The position numbers and the translations under genes are program-made. The notes below the pieces were generated by a model. It ran no database searches. It was not told where the DNA came from and saw nothing but the letters and a program-made list of their open reading frames with translations. A stretch of DNA of 64,000 nucleotides. Origin: Mycobacterium sp. ENV421 (GTDB taxonomy: Bacteria; Actinomycetota; Actinomycetes; Mycobacteriales; Mycobacteriaceae). The stretch covers positions 186,001-250,000 of the forward strand of contig NZ_PDHO01000006.1 of assembly GCF_002887815.1 (NCBI RefSeq), in the 5' to 3' direction. Every line of letters begins with the position of its first letter. Position 1 is the stretch's first letter. Positions 25,236-32,974 of the stretch are shown here, in pieces.

Positions 25236-26122
25236 CCGCCGACGCGAACCCAGACGACACCGTCGTCGACGCGCAACGGCAGCTGTTCCAGCTGGGCGCC
25301 GGGAGCGCTGAGACACTCCCCCGACGTCGCGTCATAACAGAAGCCGTGCCACGGACAGGTCAGCGTGTTGGTCTCCAGGTCGAGTATCGCGTTGTCCAGC
25401 GGAAGCGCTTCGTGCGCACACTCGTTGCGGTAGGCCGACAGTCGCCGGCCCGCGTTGACCACGATCACCTGGGCACGCTCGCCGTCGGCTGTCGTCACGC
25501 TCCGCGGCGACAGATCGTCGACGGCCAGGCCAGCGGCCGGGCCCAACTCGACCCAGCCCTCACCGGCCGGGTCACGCCCGATCCGTAGCGCCTCGATCGG
25601 AATCAGTGTCGGTGTCGGCTCGTTCGGCAACACCTCCACCGCCGAGATCGCCGGAACACCCTGCACCAGAGCCTCTTCCACCAGGTTGCGCAATGTCACC
25701 GCCGACATGGAACAGCCGTTGCACGCTCCCTCCAGCCGGACGTACGCCGTGCCATCGTCCACCCGCACCAGGGTCACGTCTCCGCCGTGGCTTTGCAGTT
25801 GTGGACGCACCGAGGCCAACACTTGGTTGGCGTGGGTGACCGGGTCGGGTCGCACGATCCCGTGCAGAGACAGCAACAGATGGACGATCGGATCGTCCAC
25901 CAACTCGAACAGCACCTGCCGCGCCGCCTCGTCGCCGCGCATCCGGCGCACCATCGTCACCAGACCGGCGCGGTGAATGCCCTCGATGGCGGCCTTGAGC
26001 TCCTCGGCCACCTCGCGCGCCGACGGATCCAACCTGTCCAGTGCGGCGACGGCGTCGTCGACGCGTTTGGCGAGGTCTTCGAAAGTCGGCTCAGTGATCG
26101 GCCGTTCAGTGGTCGTCGACAT
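25232..26122 (-). CDS. NifU-like/Rieske [2Fe-2S] fusion protein
   Basis: A 296-residue protein with three parts: a helical N-terminal segment (1-95), a NifU C-terminal type scaffold (about 95-165, with CNGCSMS in place of the usual CxxC) and a Rieske domain (about 195-296). The Rieske ligands are visible as CAH, a 19-residue spacer and CPWHGF, so a [2Fe-2S] centre should form. Fusion of an iron-sulfur scaffold with a Rieske electron carrier in a hydrogenase operon suggests cluster delivery to HucS or electron transfer from it. It starts 17 bases inside the TPR gene and is coupled to the NHL gene by ATGA. Confidence 0.88.
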   Translation of the reverse strand: MSTTTERPITEPTFEDLAKRVDDAVAALDRLDPSAREVAEELKAAIEGIHRAGLVTMVRRMRGDEAARQVLFELVDDPIVHLLLSLHGIVRPDPVTHANQVLASVRPQLQSHGGDVTLVRVDDGTAYVRLEGACNGCSMSAVTLRNLVEEALVQGVPAISAVEVLPNEPTPTLIPIEALRIGRDPAGEGWVELGPAAGLAVDDLSPRSVTTADGERAQVIVVNAGRRLSAYRNECAHEALPLDNAILDLETNTLTCPWHGFCYDATSGECLSAPGAQLEQLPLRVDDGVVWVRVGG

Positions 26123-27371
26123 CGGTGCCGTCCGTCCTGCCCAGCGTGATCTGCCGGGCGATCTCGTCGAGTACGCCGCGAACCGTGCGCACCGAGTCGC
26201 CGTCGCCGAGTTCCTCGAACAGGAACCGAGCTTCGTACAGTTTGGCTCTCGCCTGGTCGAAGGACCCCAGATGCGCCAACACGTTGCCCTGATTGGCGAG
26301 CACCCGGGCCCGGCCCATCGGATCGCTGTGGCGGTCCCGGGCGCCCAGGACTGCCTCGTAGAGTTCGACGGCCTCGACGAGGTTGTCGGCCTGGTGTTTC
26401 GACGGGGTGTAGACCAGTGAATTGGCCAGGTTCAGCTGCACACTGGCCCACTGTTCGGGATAGTCCTCGCGGGTGTACACCTTGAGCGCCGAGCGCAACG
26501 ACTGCGCCGCGATACCAAGTCGCAGCTGACCGGAGGCCTCTGTCATCGGCATCGTCAGGTAGGCGGTCGCCAGATTGGCGTGCGCCGACGCCCACAGCAG
26601 CGGAGCTTCATCACGCAACACCAGCTGCAGCGCCGAATGATAATGCGGCACAACAGCTGCCAGCAGTTCCGGCCGCTCCGGCGCCTGTTCGTGCAGCAGC
26701 CCCGCCAAGGTCAGATGCAGTTCGGCCCGAGCGACGCGCAGACCGTCAGCGCCTTCGAGGCCTTTGAGCGCCGTCTCGAAGCGCCGGACGGCGTCCGGCT
26801 GGCCGCCGTGCGCCGCGATCGAGGCCGCCGCACCGAGCAGCACTGCGTACAACGGCTTGGACACGGCGGCCGCTTCGTCGGCCGCCTGGTCGAGCAGCGC
26901 GGTGGCCCGGGCCGCATCGCCATCGTTGAATGCGCTGCTGGCCTGGGTCGACAACACCAGGGCCGCGAGCTCTGCACCGGCCGAACCCAACTCCGGTGCG
27001 ACCTGCGAGCGGCCGACCGCAAAGAGCACGACATCCACCAGAACTGCGAATTCACCCAAGAGCGAGCGTAATTCGGCGGGATCGTCGCCGTCCGGGTCCA
27101 TGACGAAGCGGTTGTATCGGCTGACCGGATCAGCACCGGTCAGCATCTCCAGGGCGCCGTCACGGTCACCGGCCAGCGCCAGCTCGTGTGCTCGCAGCGC
27201 ATCGGGCCACTGCGGTACGTTGCCGGCGAGCAGCGCGCACCGGGCGTCCTCGGTGGCCACCGATGCCGGAATCAGCATGTACCCCAGCGGGAGTGGGAAG
27301 GCGCCCAGTGGTTGGGGCCGCACCGCAAGGACGTCGGTGTCCACCTCATCGGTGTTGACAACTGCGGTCAC
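26106..27371 (-). CDS. Tetratricopeptide-repeat protein of the hydrogenase operon
   Basis: A 421-residue, almost all-helical protein. The C-terminal half carries recognisable TPR units (for example WASAHANLATAYLTM, WASVQLNLANSLVYT and RVLANQGNVLAHLGSFDQARAKLYEA), and the N-terminal half has degenerate helical pairs. It has no membrane segment or signal. TPR proteins act as protein-protein docking platforms, so a scaffold role in assembling the large Huc oligomer or its maturation complex is likely but unproven. The start is GTG at 27371, with GGGAGAG upstream, 13 bases after the small gene. Confidence 0.82.
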   Translation of the reverse strand: MTAVVNTDEVDTDVLAVRPQPLGAFPLPLGYMLIPASVATEDARCALLAGNVPQWPDALRAHELALAGDRDGALEMLTGADPVSRYNRFVMDPDGDDPAELRSLLGEFAVLVDVVLFAVGRSQVAPELGSAGAELAALVLSTQASSAFNDGDAARATALLDQAADEAAAVSKPLYAVLLGAAASIAAHGGQPDAVRRFETALKGLEGADGLRVARAELHLTLAGLLHEQAPERPELLAAVVPHYHSALQLVLRDEAPLLWASAHANLATAYLTMPMTEASGQLRLGIAAQSLRSALKVYTREDYPEQWASVQLNLANSLVYTPSKHQADNLVEAVELYEAVLGARDRHSDPMGRARVLANQGNVLAHLGSFDQARAKLYEARFLFEELGDGDSVRTVRGVLDEIARQITLGRTDGTDVDDH

Positions 27372-27384
27372 GCCATCTCTCCCG

Positions 27385-27639
27385 TCATCCGTTGATGGGT
27401 CCGCGAATTTCGCGCTCGGCGGCGCGCTTGATCAGTCGGGCCGACAATTCGGCGCGGGCCTTGGTGTGGTGTGTGTCGATGCGCTTGCGCACCACGCCGT
27501 CGGCGAACACCACCACGATCTCGACCGCCCACCGGCCGCATTCCTCGACGACGACGGTCTGCACATCTAACGCTTCGTCGGTGGAAATGTCCTTGCCGAC
27601 GGTGGTCTTCGGCCGGGGCGCTTCACACATCACGATCAC
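27385..27639 (-). CDS. Small conserved protein of the hydrogenase operon
   Basis: An 84-residue basic protein. It starts VIVMCEAPRPKTTVGKDIS, has a short beta-rich middle (WAVEIVVVFADGVVRKRIDTHHTKARAEL) and ends in a charged helix. No family is recognised. GTG at 27639 overlaps the protease stop as GTGA, which supports this start over the ATG at 27630. It contains HH and one other Cys near the start, but no metal-site pattern. Its fixed place between the maturation protease and the TPR protein implies a huc-related role. Confidence 0.72.
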   Translation of the reverse strand: MIVMCEAPRPKTTVGKDISTDEALDVQTVVVEECGRWAVEIVVVFADGVVRKRIDTHHTKARAELSARLIKRAAEREIRGPING

Positions 27640-28505
27640 CGCACCGGCTCCAGCGGAATCCGCAACGCTTGTTGGGCATCGTCCCAGAATGCCTGGTGAA
27701 CACCGGTAACGAGACGGTCCGCGAGCACCTCACGGATCAGCAGGGACCGATCGCCCGCGGGGTTGCGCTGTTTGAGCAACAGCCCCCCGCTGCGAGGCCC
27801 ACGCAGCGGGAACAACCAGAGGTCGTCGCCGCGCACCATCGCCGCGACGGCATCCGAGGGGAATCGGTTGGCCGCCAATGCCGCATCGAGGCGCAGATAT
27901 CCGTCGTCGGTGAACTGTACCGAGATGTCGTCGCCGAGCGGAGGTCGCAGCGGCCCCAAAAAGTCCCGCTCGAGAACATCGATCACCTGTTCCATCGCCG
28001 CCTGCACCGGCTCGGAGAGGTCGGCGCCCAGCTCGACGCCGCCCGCCTCGATCAGGAACACCGTGATATCGCTGGGGCAGGCATCGGCCAGCGCCCAGTG
28101 CGCGAACGCGATCGCGTGATCCCACCGGAACGAGTGGGTGTGCAAGCCCTGCAGGGGCGGCAGGTCGGCCAGCTCCTCGCCGGGGACGCGGTAGATGGTC
28201 CCCGGCGTCGCACCCGTAGCCGAGGCATCGACGATGACGACGCGCTCGGCGCCGCGCATCTGGAACGCGACGTCCATGCCCGCGGTGCCGCCGTCGACCA
28301 GACGAGCGCCGGCCGGCACGCCCCGCTCCCAGAGGTGCCGGACCAGAACCGGTCCGACACCATCGTCACCGCGCAGCAGGTTGCCGCAGCCCACCACCAG
28401 AACCGCACACCCAGGCGGCCCGATATCGAGCGAGGGGTTGCTGATATCGGAACCGCCTGGGTTGCTGTGGGAGTCGTGTGCCCCAGGCTCGACCGCCGGG
28501 ATCAC
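27636..28505 (-). CDS. Hydrogenase maturation protease with C-terminal extension
   Basis: Endopeptidase that trims the C-terminus of the large subunit after nickel insertion. The catalytic domain (about residues 25-185) has VVGCGNLLRGDDGVGP (metal-binding Asp in RGDDG), DGGTAGMDV and a His-containing THSFRWDHA, as in the HyaD/HoxM/HupD family. Family members are about 160 residues; this one has 289. The extra 100 C-terminal residues form a separate unrecognised domain (DISVQFTDDGYLRLDAALAAN, then SGGLLLKQRNPAGDRSLLIREVL). GTG at 28505 overlaps the hucL stop as GTGA. The extended frame upstream of it is inside hucL and is ignored. Confidence 0.9.
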   Translation of the reverse strand: MIPAVEPGAHDSHSNPGGSDISNPSLDIGPPGCAVLVVGCGNLLRGDDGVGPVLVRHLWERGVPAGARLVDGGTAGMDVAFQMRGAERVVIVDASATGATPGTIYRVPGEELADLPPLQGLHTHSFRWDHAIAFAHWALADACPSDITVFLIEAGGVELGADLSEPVQAAMEQVIDVLERDFLGPLRPPLGDDISVQFTDDGYLRLDAALAANRFPSDAVAAMVRGDDLWLFPLRGPRSGGLLLKQRNPAGDRSLLIREVLADRLVTGVHQAFWDDAQQALRIPLEPVR

Positions 28506-30109
28506 ACCATTCCGTTGATGACGAACTTCGAGAGCTCCTTGCCTGTCTTGCCGTCGTAGGCGTGCACGGTGCACACCAGGCAGGAGTCGAAGCTGCGAGC
28601 CACGTGACCAAGCTCGACCGGGTCCTCGGCATCCACGATCGGCGAGCCGACCAAAGCCTTCTCCATCGGGCCCAGGACGTCGGATCCGTCGCGCGGCCCG
28701 ATGTTCCACGCCGTCGGGGTGACGACCTGGTAGTTCTTGATCTTGCTGTCCTCGATGACAATCCAGTCGCTCAGCGAGCCACGCGCGGCCTCGGTGGAAC
28801 CGAAGCCTTTGCCTTCGGCGTACTCGGTGGGCTTGCTGTAGAAGCTCTCCTTGAGGTCGAGCTGGTCGAGCCAGGACCTCACCCACTTGTAGTACTTCGG
28901 CGCCTCGTGCATCCGCGCCAGCTGTCGCACCATCACGCTCGGCCCGATCTTGCCAACCATGTCGACGAACAGCGGGTCGTTGTCCTGATGCGGCAATGCA
29001 TTAGGACCACCCGCGGCCATCCGCCGGGCCAGCGGACCAGCCTCGAGCGGAATCGTGCCCAGGTCTCCGACGGCATAGCGCGGCGACTTGGCCCAGCTGT
29101 ACTTGCCCTGCTTCCTGCCCTCTTCGGGGTCCACCGGGATGGTCTCGCCGTCGAACGGGTGCAGCGGCGTGCTGCCCTCGTAGAACGAGTGGGCGACGTC
29201 CTCGCGAACGTTGGCCTGATCGAACTCGTACCACTGGCCTTTGGCGTAGATGCCGCCACGACCGATCAGCGCGGCGTTGCGACCGTCGATGGTGGGGTTC
29301 TCGTACAGCGTCGGGTCGAAGTAGGTACCGGTGGCGATGTAGTTGCCTACGCCCTGACCGTACTTGTCCAGGCCGATGTCGAGGGCGTAGCGGATGAAAA
29401 AGCCGCAGTCGCTGTTGTACTGGGACTCGTTCTCGTCGACCCACGCCAGAACGTCGTCCCAGGTCTTGTTCTCCAGCCAGCGGTCGATGCTGCAGCCCAG
29501 CCACTGGCCTTCGAGCCAGTTGTCCTTCCAGTGCTCCAGGATCGCGATCGAGCGCGTCACGTCCGACAGCGTGGGCGCACACATGACGCCGCCGGGCACC
29601 ATGAAGCTCGAATGCGGCCACTGCCCGCCGAAGATCGCATACACCTCGACCGGCTTGTTCGAAAGCACCACTCCCGGTTGGTAACTGGTGCCGACGTAGG
29701 GCGCGAAGCGGCGAACCGCCTCGTCATACATCTTGGACTTGGCGTAGTTCTTGTTGGTCAGGTCGATGGCGAACAGCGCATAGAAGTAGCGGGGAATCGA
29801 CTGCAGCGTTTCGCATGCCTGGGCGATGTTGCGGATCAGCGTCGCGTTCGCCGGCATGTGAGTGCGCCAGGCGGTGTCCAGGGCGTAGGCCGACTTGTAC
29901 AGATGGCTGCCGCCGCAGATCCCGCAGATGCGGGGGCACACGACGAGACCGGACTGCGGGTCCTTGCCCCGCAGGATGATCTCGAAGCCGCGGAACATCG
30001 CGGCCTCCGTCCATGCCGAGGTGACGACACCGTCGTCGATCGTGACCCGGACGTCGAGGTCACCTTCGACGCGGCCCAGTGGGCTGACGAACAAGTCGAG
30101 CGCGGTCAT
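28502..30109 (-). CDS. hucL: Group 2a [NiFe] hydrogenase large subunit (Huc type)
   Basis: Catalytic subunit of a high-affinity uptake hydrogenase, oxidising H2 and passing electrons toward menaquinone. It has 535 residues. The first nickel-ligand motif is RICGICGGSH (60-69; Cys62 and Cys65). The second, DSCLVCTVH (508-516; Cys510 and Cys513), has Ser where most hydrogenases have Pro. The 19 residues after His516 are the expected maturation tail. Sequence, length and partners match, as I recall, the atmospheric-H2 oxidiser Huc of M. smegmatis. GGAGG precedes the ATG. It lies 48 bases after hucS. Confidence 0.96.
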   Translation of the reverse strand: MTALDLFVSPLGRVEGDLDVRVTIDDGVVTSAWTEAAMFRGFEIILRGKDPQSGLVVCPRICGICGGSHLYKSAYALDTAWRTHMPANATLIRNIAQACETLQSIPRYFYALFAIDLTNKNYAKSKMYDEAVRRFAPYVGTSYQPGVVLSNKPVEVYAIFGGQWPHSSFMVPGGVMCAPTLSDVTRSIAILEHWKDNWLEGQWLGCSIDRWLENKTWDDVLAWVDENESQYNSDCGFFIRYALDIGLDKYGQGVGNYIATGTYFDPTLYENPTIDGRNAALIGRGGIYAKGQWYEFDQANVREDVAHSFYEGSTPLHPFDGETIPVDPEEGRKQGKYSWAKSPRYAVGDLGTIPLEAGPLARRMAAGGPNALPHQDNDPLFVDMVGKIGPSVMVRQLARMHEAPKYYKWVRSWLDQLDLKESFYSKPTEYAEGKGFGSTEAARGSLSDWIVIEDSKIKNYQVVTPTAWNIGPRDGSDVLGPMEKALVGSPIVDAEDPVELGHVARSFDSCLVCTVHAYDGKTGKELSKFVINGMV

Positions 30110-30157
30110 GTGAAGTCCTCCATAGGAATTGGGCTGAGGCTGTGCTGGCGGATTCGG

Positions 30158-31129
30158 CTAGACCACGAACATGTCTTCTTTGGACCACTGCGGCGCAGCG
30201 ATCCGAGCCGCCGCGGCGTGGGCCATGTAGGTGAGGTGGTCGGATCCTTCCGGCACTTCCTTGGGGATCACCCCACCGACCTTCTGGGTCTTGAACAGTG
30301 TTCCCGGCGCCAGGTCGAAGTGCGGGAACTCCGGCTCGGTGCAGCCCAGGCACGGCATGCCGGCCCGGGTCTTCGACGACTGCCGGTTCCACAGGATGCG
30401 ATTACACGGGGAGTGCGTCATCGGACCCCGGCAGCCGAACTCGTAGAACAGGCAGCCGGTGCGGGTCCCTTCACCGAAGGACATCGTCGACTGCTTGTAC
30501 TCGAAGAACTGCACACGGGTGCAACCGGTTTGGGTGAACGTCTTGAAGAACGTCTCGGGCCGGTGCAGCTCGTCCAGTGCGATGTCGCCGGCGCGGCCGG
30601 TGGCCAGCGCCACGATGATCTGGGTGATCCAGTCCGGGTGGGCAGGGCAGCCGGGGATGTTGATGACCGGCAGGCCCATCTTGGAGCGGAAGTCCGGTCC
30701 GAGGAACCCGCCCTTGTCACGCTTGTGGAACTGCAATCCGGTCGACGCCGACGGGTTGGGCTCCATCGCCGGGATGCCGCCCCAGCAGGCGCAGTCGCCG
30801 ATGGCGACGACGATCTGCGCGGCGCCGGCCAGATCGGTCACCCAGTCCTTCATCGGGCGGTCGGCGAACATGTCCATCCGGCCGCTGCCGTCGGGCGCCT
30901 CGATGACCGTGCCCTCGAACACGAAGATGTCAAGGGGCCGTTCACCTTTGGCGCAGTCCCAGAATAATTTCTGGGCGTTGTTGCCGAGCTCGAGGCCAAG
31001 CGAAGGATGCCAGATCAGGTCCAAACCGAAGTCGACGATGAGGTCGACGACGTTGGGTTCCTCGGCGTTGAGAAACGACATGGTGTTGCCACTACATGCC
31101 CCTCCCTGAAACCACAGAACGGAAGCCAT
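30158..31129 (-). CDS. hucS: Group 2a [NiFe] hydrogenase small subunit (Huc type)
   Basis: Iron-sulfur electron-transfer subunit, 323 residues. It starts MASVLWFQGGACSGNT without a Tat signal, as is usual for cytoplasmic-side group 2a enzymes. Cluster-ligand regions seen are GGACSGNT (Cys12), AIGDCACWGG, NIPGCPAHPDW, GCLFYEFGCRGPMTHSPCN and GMPCLGCTEPEFP. The Huc enzyme of M. smegmatis is reported to hold three [3Fe-4S] clusters; the motifs here are compatible with that, but cluster type cannot be read from sequence. AAAGGAG precedes the ATG. It follows hucM after 94 bases. Confidence 0.96.
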   Translation of the reverse strand: MASVLWFQGGACSGNTMSFLNAEEPNVVDLIVDFGLDLIWHPSLGLELGNNAQKLFWDCAKGERPLDIFVFEGTVIEAPDGSGRMDMFADRPMKDWVTDLAGAAQIVVAIGDCACWGGIPAMEPNPSASTGLQFHKRDKGGFLGPDFRSKMGLPVINIPGCPAHPDWITQIIVALATGRAGDIALDELHRPETFFKTFTQTGCTRVQFFEYKQSTMSFGEGTRTGCLFYEFGCRGPMTHSPCNRILWNRQSSKTRAGMPCLGCTEPEFPHFDLAPGTLFKTQKVGGVIPKEVPEGSDHLTYMAHAAAARIAAPQWSKEDMFVV

Positions 31130-31223
31130 GCGAACTCCTTTCAGATGACGCCCCTGGGCGAGACCGAGATCGGGCGTAGGTGTGCTGAATGGAAGGCGGG
31201 CGGATGGGTGGACAAGATGGTCA

Positions 31224-31712
31224 CTACCGGCCCACTCGGCGACCGAATGAGCGGGCCACCTGGATCATGAAATTCATTCCCCGGCCGACGTCAGGGTCCT
31301 TGGTCACCTTCCACAAGCCGAACAGCCCTTTCGGGGGCGCGACGGTGGCGGCGGCCTTGGCATCCACCACGGCCTCGCCGAGAGCGCTGAGCACCGGCGT
31401 CGCCGCGACGAGGGTGGCGGACAGCGCAGCCAGACTCGCCGCCAGCGCTTGGATGTCGACACCCTTCAGCGCCGCGGCCCCGGGGACTGCGCTGCCCAAG
31501 GGGGCGCCCTTCAGTTCGGTGAGGGCCGAGGACAGCGAGTTGCTGATGGTGTCGCCGCGGCGGATGAAGCCGTCTAGGCCGGAGACCAGTACCGCCAGCA
31601 GTTCGGCGTGATCGAGCAGTGTGTTGAGCGCTTCGGCAACCGCGGGATCGTCAAGGCGCTCGCGGATTTGATCGCCCGGCGACGTGGCCACTGTCTGCCC
31701 GTTGGCCGTCAT
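31224..31712 (-). CDS. hucM: HucM-like DUF1641 protein, membrane-anchoring stalk of Huc
   Basis: A 162-residue protein with a DUF1641-type helical core (residues about 20-130: LDDPAVAEALNTLLDHAELLAVLVSGLDGFIRRGDTISNSL, then two alanine-rich amphipathic helices), ending FMIQVARSFGRRVGR. In M. smegmatis a protein of this kind, HucM, forms the stalk that gathers Huc dimers and carries menaquinone from the membrane. It is the first gene of the huc operon. The ATG at 31712 is preceded by GGGAGAAG; an upstream GTG at 31754 lacks such a site. The call rests on domain type and position. Confidence 0.85.
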   Translation of the reverse strand: MTANGQTVATSPGDQIRERLDDPAVAEALNTLLDHAELLAVLVSGLDGFIRRGDTISNSLSSALTELKGAPLGSAVPGAAALKGVDIQALAASLAALSATLVAATPVLSALGEAVVDAKAAATVAPPKGLFGLWKVTKDPDVGRGMNFMIQVARSFGRRVGR

Positions 31713-31823
31713 GCGCTTCTCCCGGGTCGCTGGCGAATGTGCTTCAAGCCACAAAAGTAGACTTATGTCACGACCCCTGCCTATCGCTTTCGCGCAGCAG
31801 CTGTCAGGATTGCGAAGAGTTGT

Positions 31824-31839
31824 GCGCGCTGAAGCGCGC
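31824..31839. promoter_or_regulatory. Palindrome in the hucM/AraC divergent region
   Basis: GCGCGCT, two bases, AGCGCGC is a perfect 7-bp dyad in the 200-base region between the divergent hucM and AraC-regulator genes. It lies 20 bases before the leader frame of the regulator. It may be an operator or a transcript hairpin. No clear -10/-35 pair for the huc operon could be fixed by eye. Confidence 0.3.
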
Positions 31840-31859
31840 TCGATCTTTCGGAGGCTTGT

Positions 31860-31913
31860 GTGAGCGGCACGAATAACCTACTCGCCGACGACTGGTTTGC
31901 GCAGCTACGCTGA
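31860..31913 (+). CDS. Putative 17-residue leader peptide coupled to the AraC regulator
   Basis: GTG at 31860, six bases after a GGAGG sequence (31850-31853 region), opens a frame reading MSGTNNLLADDWFAQLR. Its TGA overlaps the ATG of the AraC-family gene as TGATG. The regulator ATG itself has no ribosome binding site, so ribosomes finishing this frame probably re-initiate on it. This makes the leader a plausible part of the expression signal. Homology is unknown. Confidence 0.5.
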   Translation: MSGTNNLLADDWFAQLR

Positions 31914-32974
31914 TGTCACGGTTGACCCGACTGGGCTACATCGACGTCCGCCGCACCAGCAACCCGGTCCGCCGCAAGGTGCGGTCGCGCGGCGTGCCGC
32001 CGGCACTGGCGCTGCACGAGATCTTCTACACCGAAGACGTCGGCGAGGCGTCACGACTGATCGCCAAAACCCTTGGCCCACTGAATCTGATGGTCGAGGC
32101 CGACCAGGTGGCCGGTTTCGCGGCCACCATGCACGGCGTCCGGCTGCGCAACGTCAGCATGCTCTACCTCGACGTGCACGTCGCCGCGACCATCGACATC
32201 CCGCTGCTGGGACCGTTTTACGGGGTGCACATGCCGATGAACGGCCACGCGATCGTCGAGCACCGCGGTCACACGTTCGAGGCCAACACGATCCGCTCCG
32301 CGGTGACCAGTCCAGGGGCGTCGCTGCAGATCGCGTTCGGCCACGACTCACCGCAGCTGATCATTCGGGTGGAGGAGCGCTCCATGGCCGCCCACCTGAC
32401 CCGGCTGCTGGGCCGCAGCCTGAGCCACCCGCTGGTGTTCGACCCGGAGTTCGACATGGCCACCGAAGCGGCGATGCGCTGGCATGCCGCAGTACAACTC
32501 ATCCACACCGAGGTCTTCCACGAGGGATCGCTGGTGCAGCGCGGTCGCGGAATCGGAGCCATCGAGGAATTCGTGATGAGCAGCCTTCTGCACCTGCAGC
32601 CCTCGAACTATCACGACGAATTCCTCGCACCCGCCCAGCCCGACCAACGCGGCGCGGTCGTCCAGAACGCGATGAATTACATCGATGATCACCTCGCCGA
32701 ACGCATTACGATGGATGCCGTCGCCCGGGCCGTGCACATGAGCGTGCGCTCGATCCAGCAGGGGTTCCGCGAGGAACTGGGCATGACACCGATGACCTAC
32801 CTCCGCGAGCGCCGGTTGGAGCGCGTCCACGAGGAACTCACTGACGCCATCCCCGCGGACGGTGTGACCGTGACACAGGTGGCCGAGAGGTGGGGTTTCC
32901 ACCACCTCGGAAGCTTCGGCGTCGAGTACCGGAAGCGTTGGGGCGAAGCACCTTCGGAGACTCTGCGGCGCTAG
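31913..32974 (+). CDS. AraC-family transcriptional regulator
   Basis: A 353-residue regulator. The N-terminal two thirds (about 25-215) resembles the AraC-binding-like cupin domain, with HEIFYTEDVGEASRLIAKTLGP near its start. The C-terminal 100 residues are the paired helix-turn-helix domain (LAERITMDAVARAVHMSVRSIQQGFREELGMTPMTYLRERRLE, then VTQVAERWGFHHLGSFGVEYRKRWGEAPSETLRR). It is divergent from the huc operon, across a 200-base control region, so it may respond to a ligand and regulate huc. Evidence for that is position only. Translation appears coupled to the short frame at 31860. Confidence 0.88.
   Translation: MSRLTRLGYIDVRRTSNPVRRKVRSRGVPPALALHEIFYTEDVGEASRLIAKTLGPLNLMVEADQVAGFAATMHGVRLRNVSMLYLDVHVAATIDIPLLGPFYGVHMPMNGHAIVEHRGHTFEANTIRSAVTSPGASLQIAFGHDSPQLIIRVEERSMAAHLTRLLGRSLSHPLVFDPEFDMATEAAMRWHAAVQLIHTEVFHEGSLVQRGRGIGAIEEFVMSSLLHLQPSNYHDEFLAPAQPDQRGAVVQNAMNYIDDHLAERITMDAVARAVHMSVRSIQQGFREELGMTPMTYLRERRLERVHEELTDAIPADGVTVTQVAERWGFHHLGSFGVEYRKRWGEAPSETLRR

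Noticed and set aside
28478..30967. An 829-codon open frame on the plus strand
   Set aside because: It is antisense to hucL and hucS, with arginine- and alanine-rich composition and no family motif; high GC keeps the opposite strand open.
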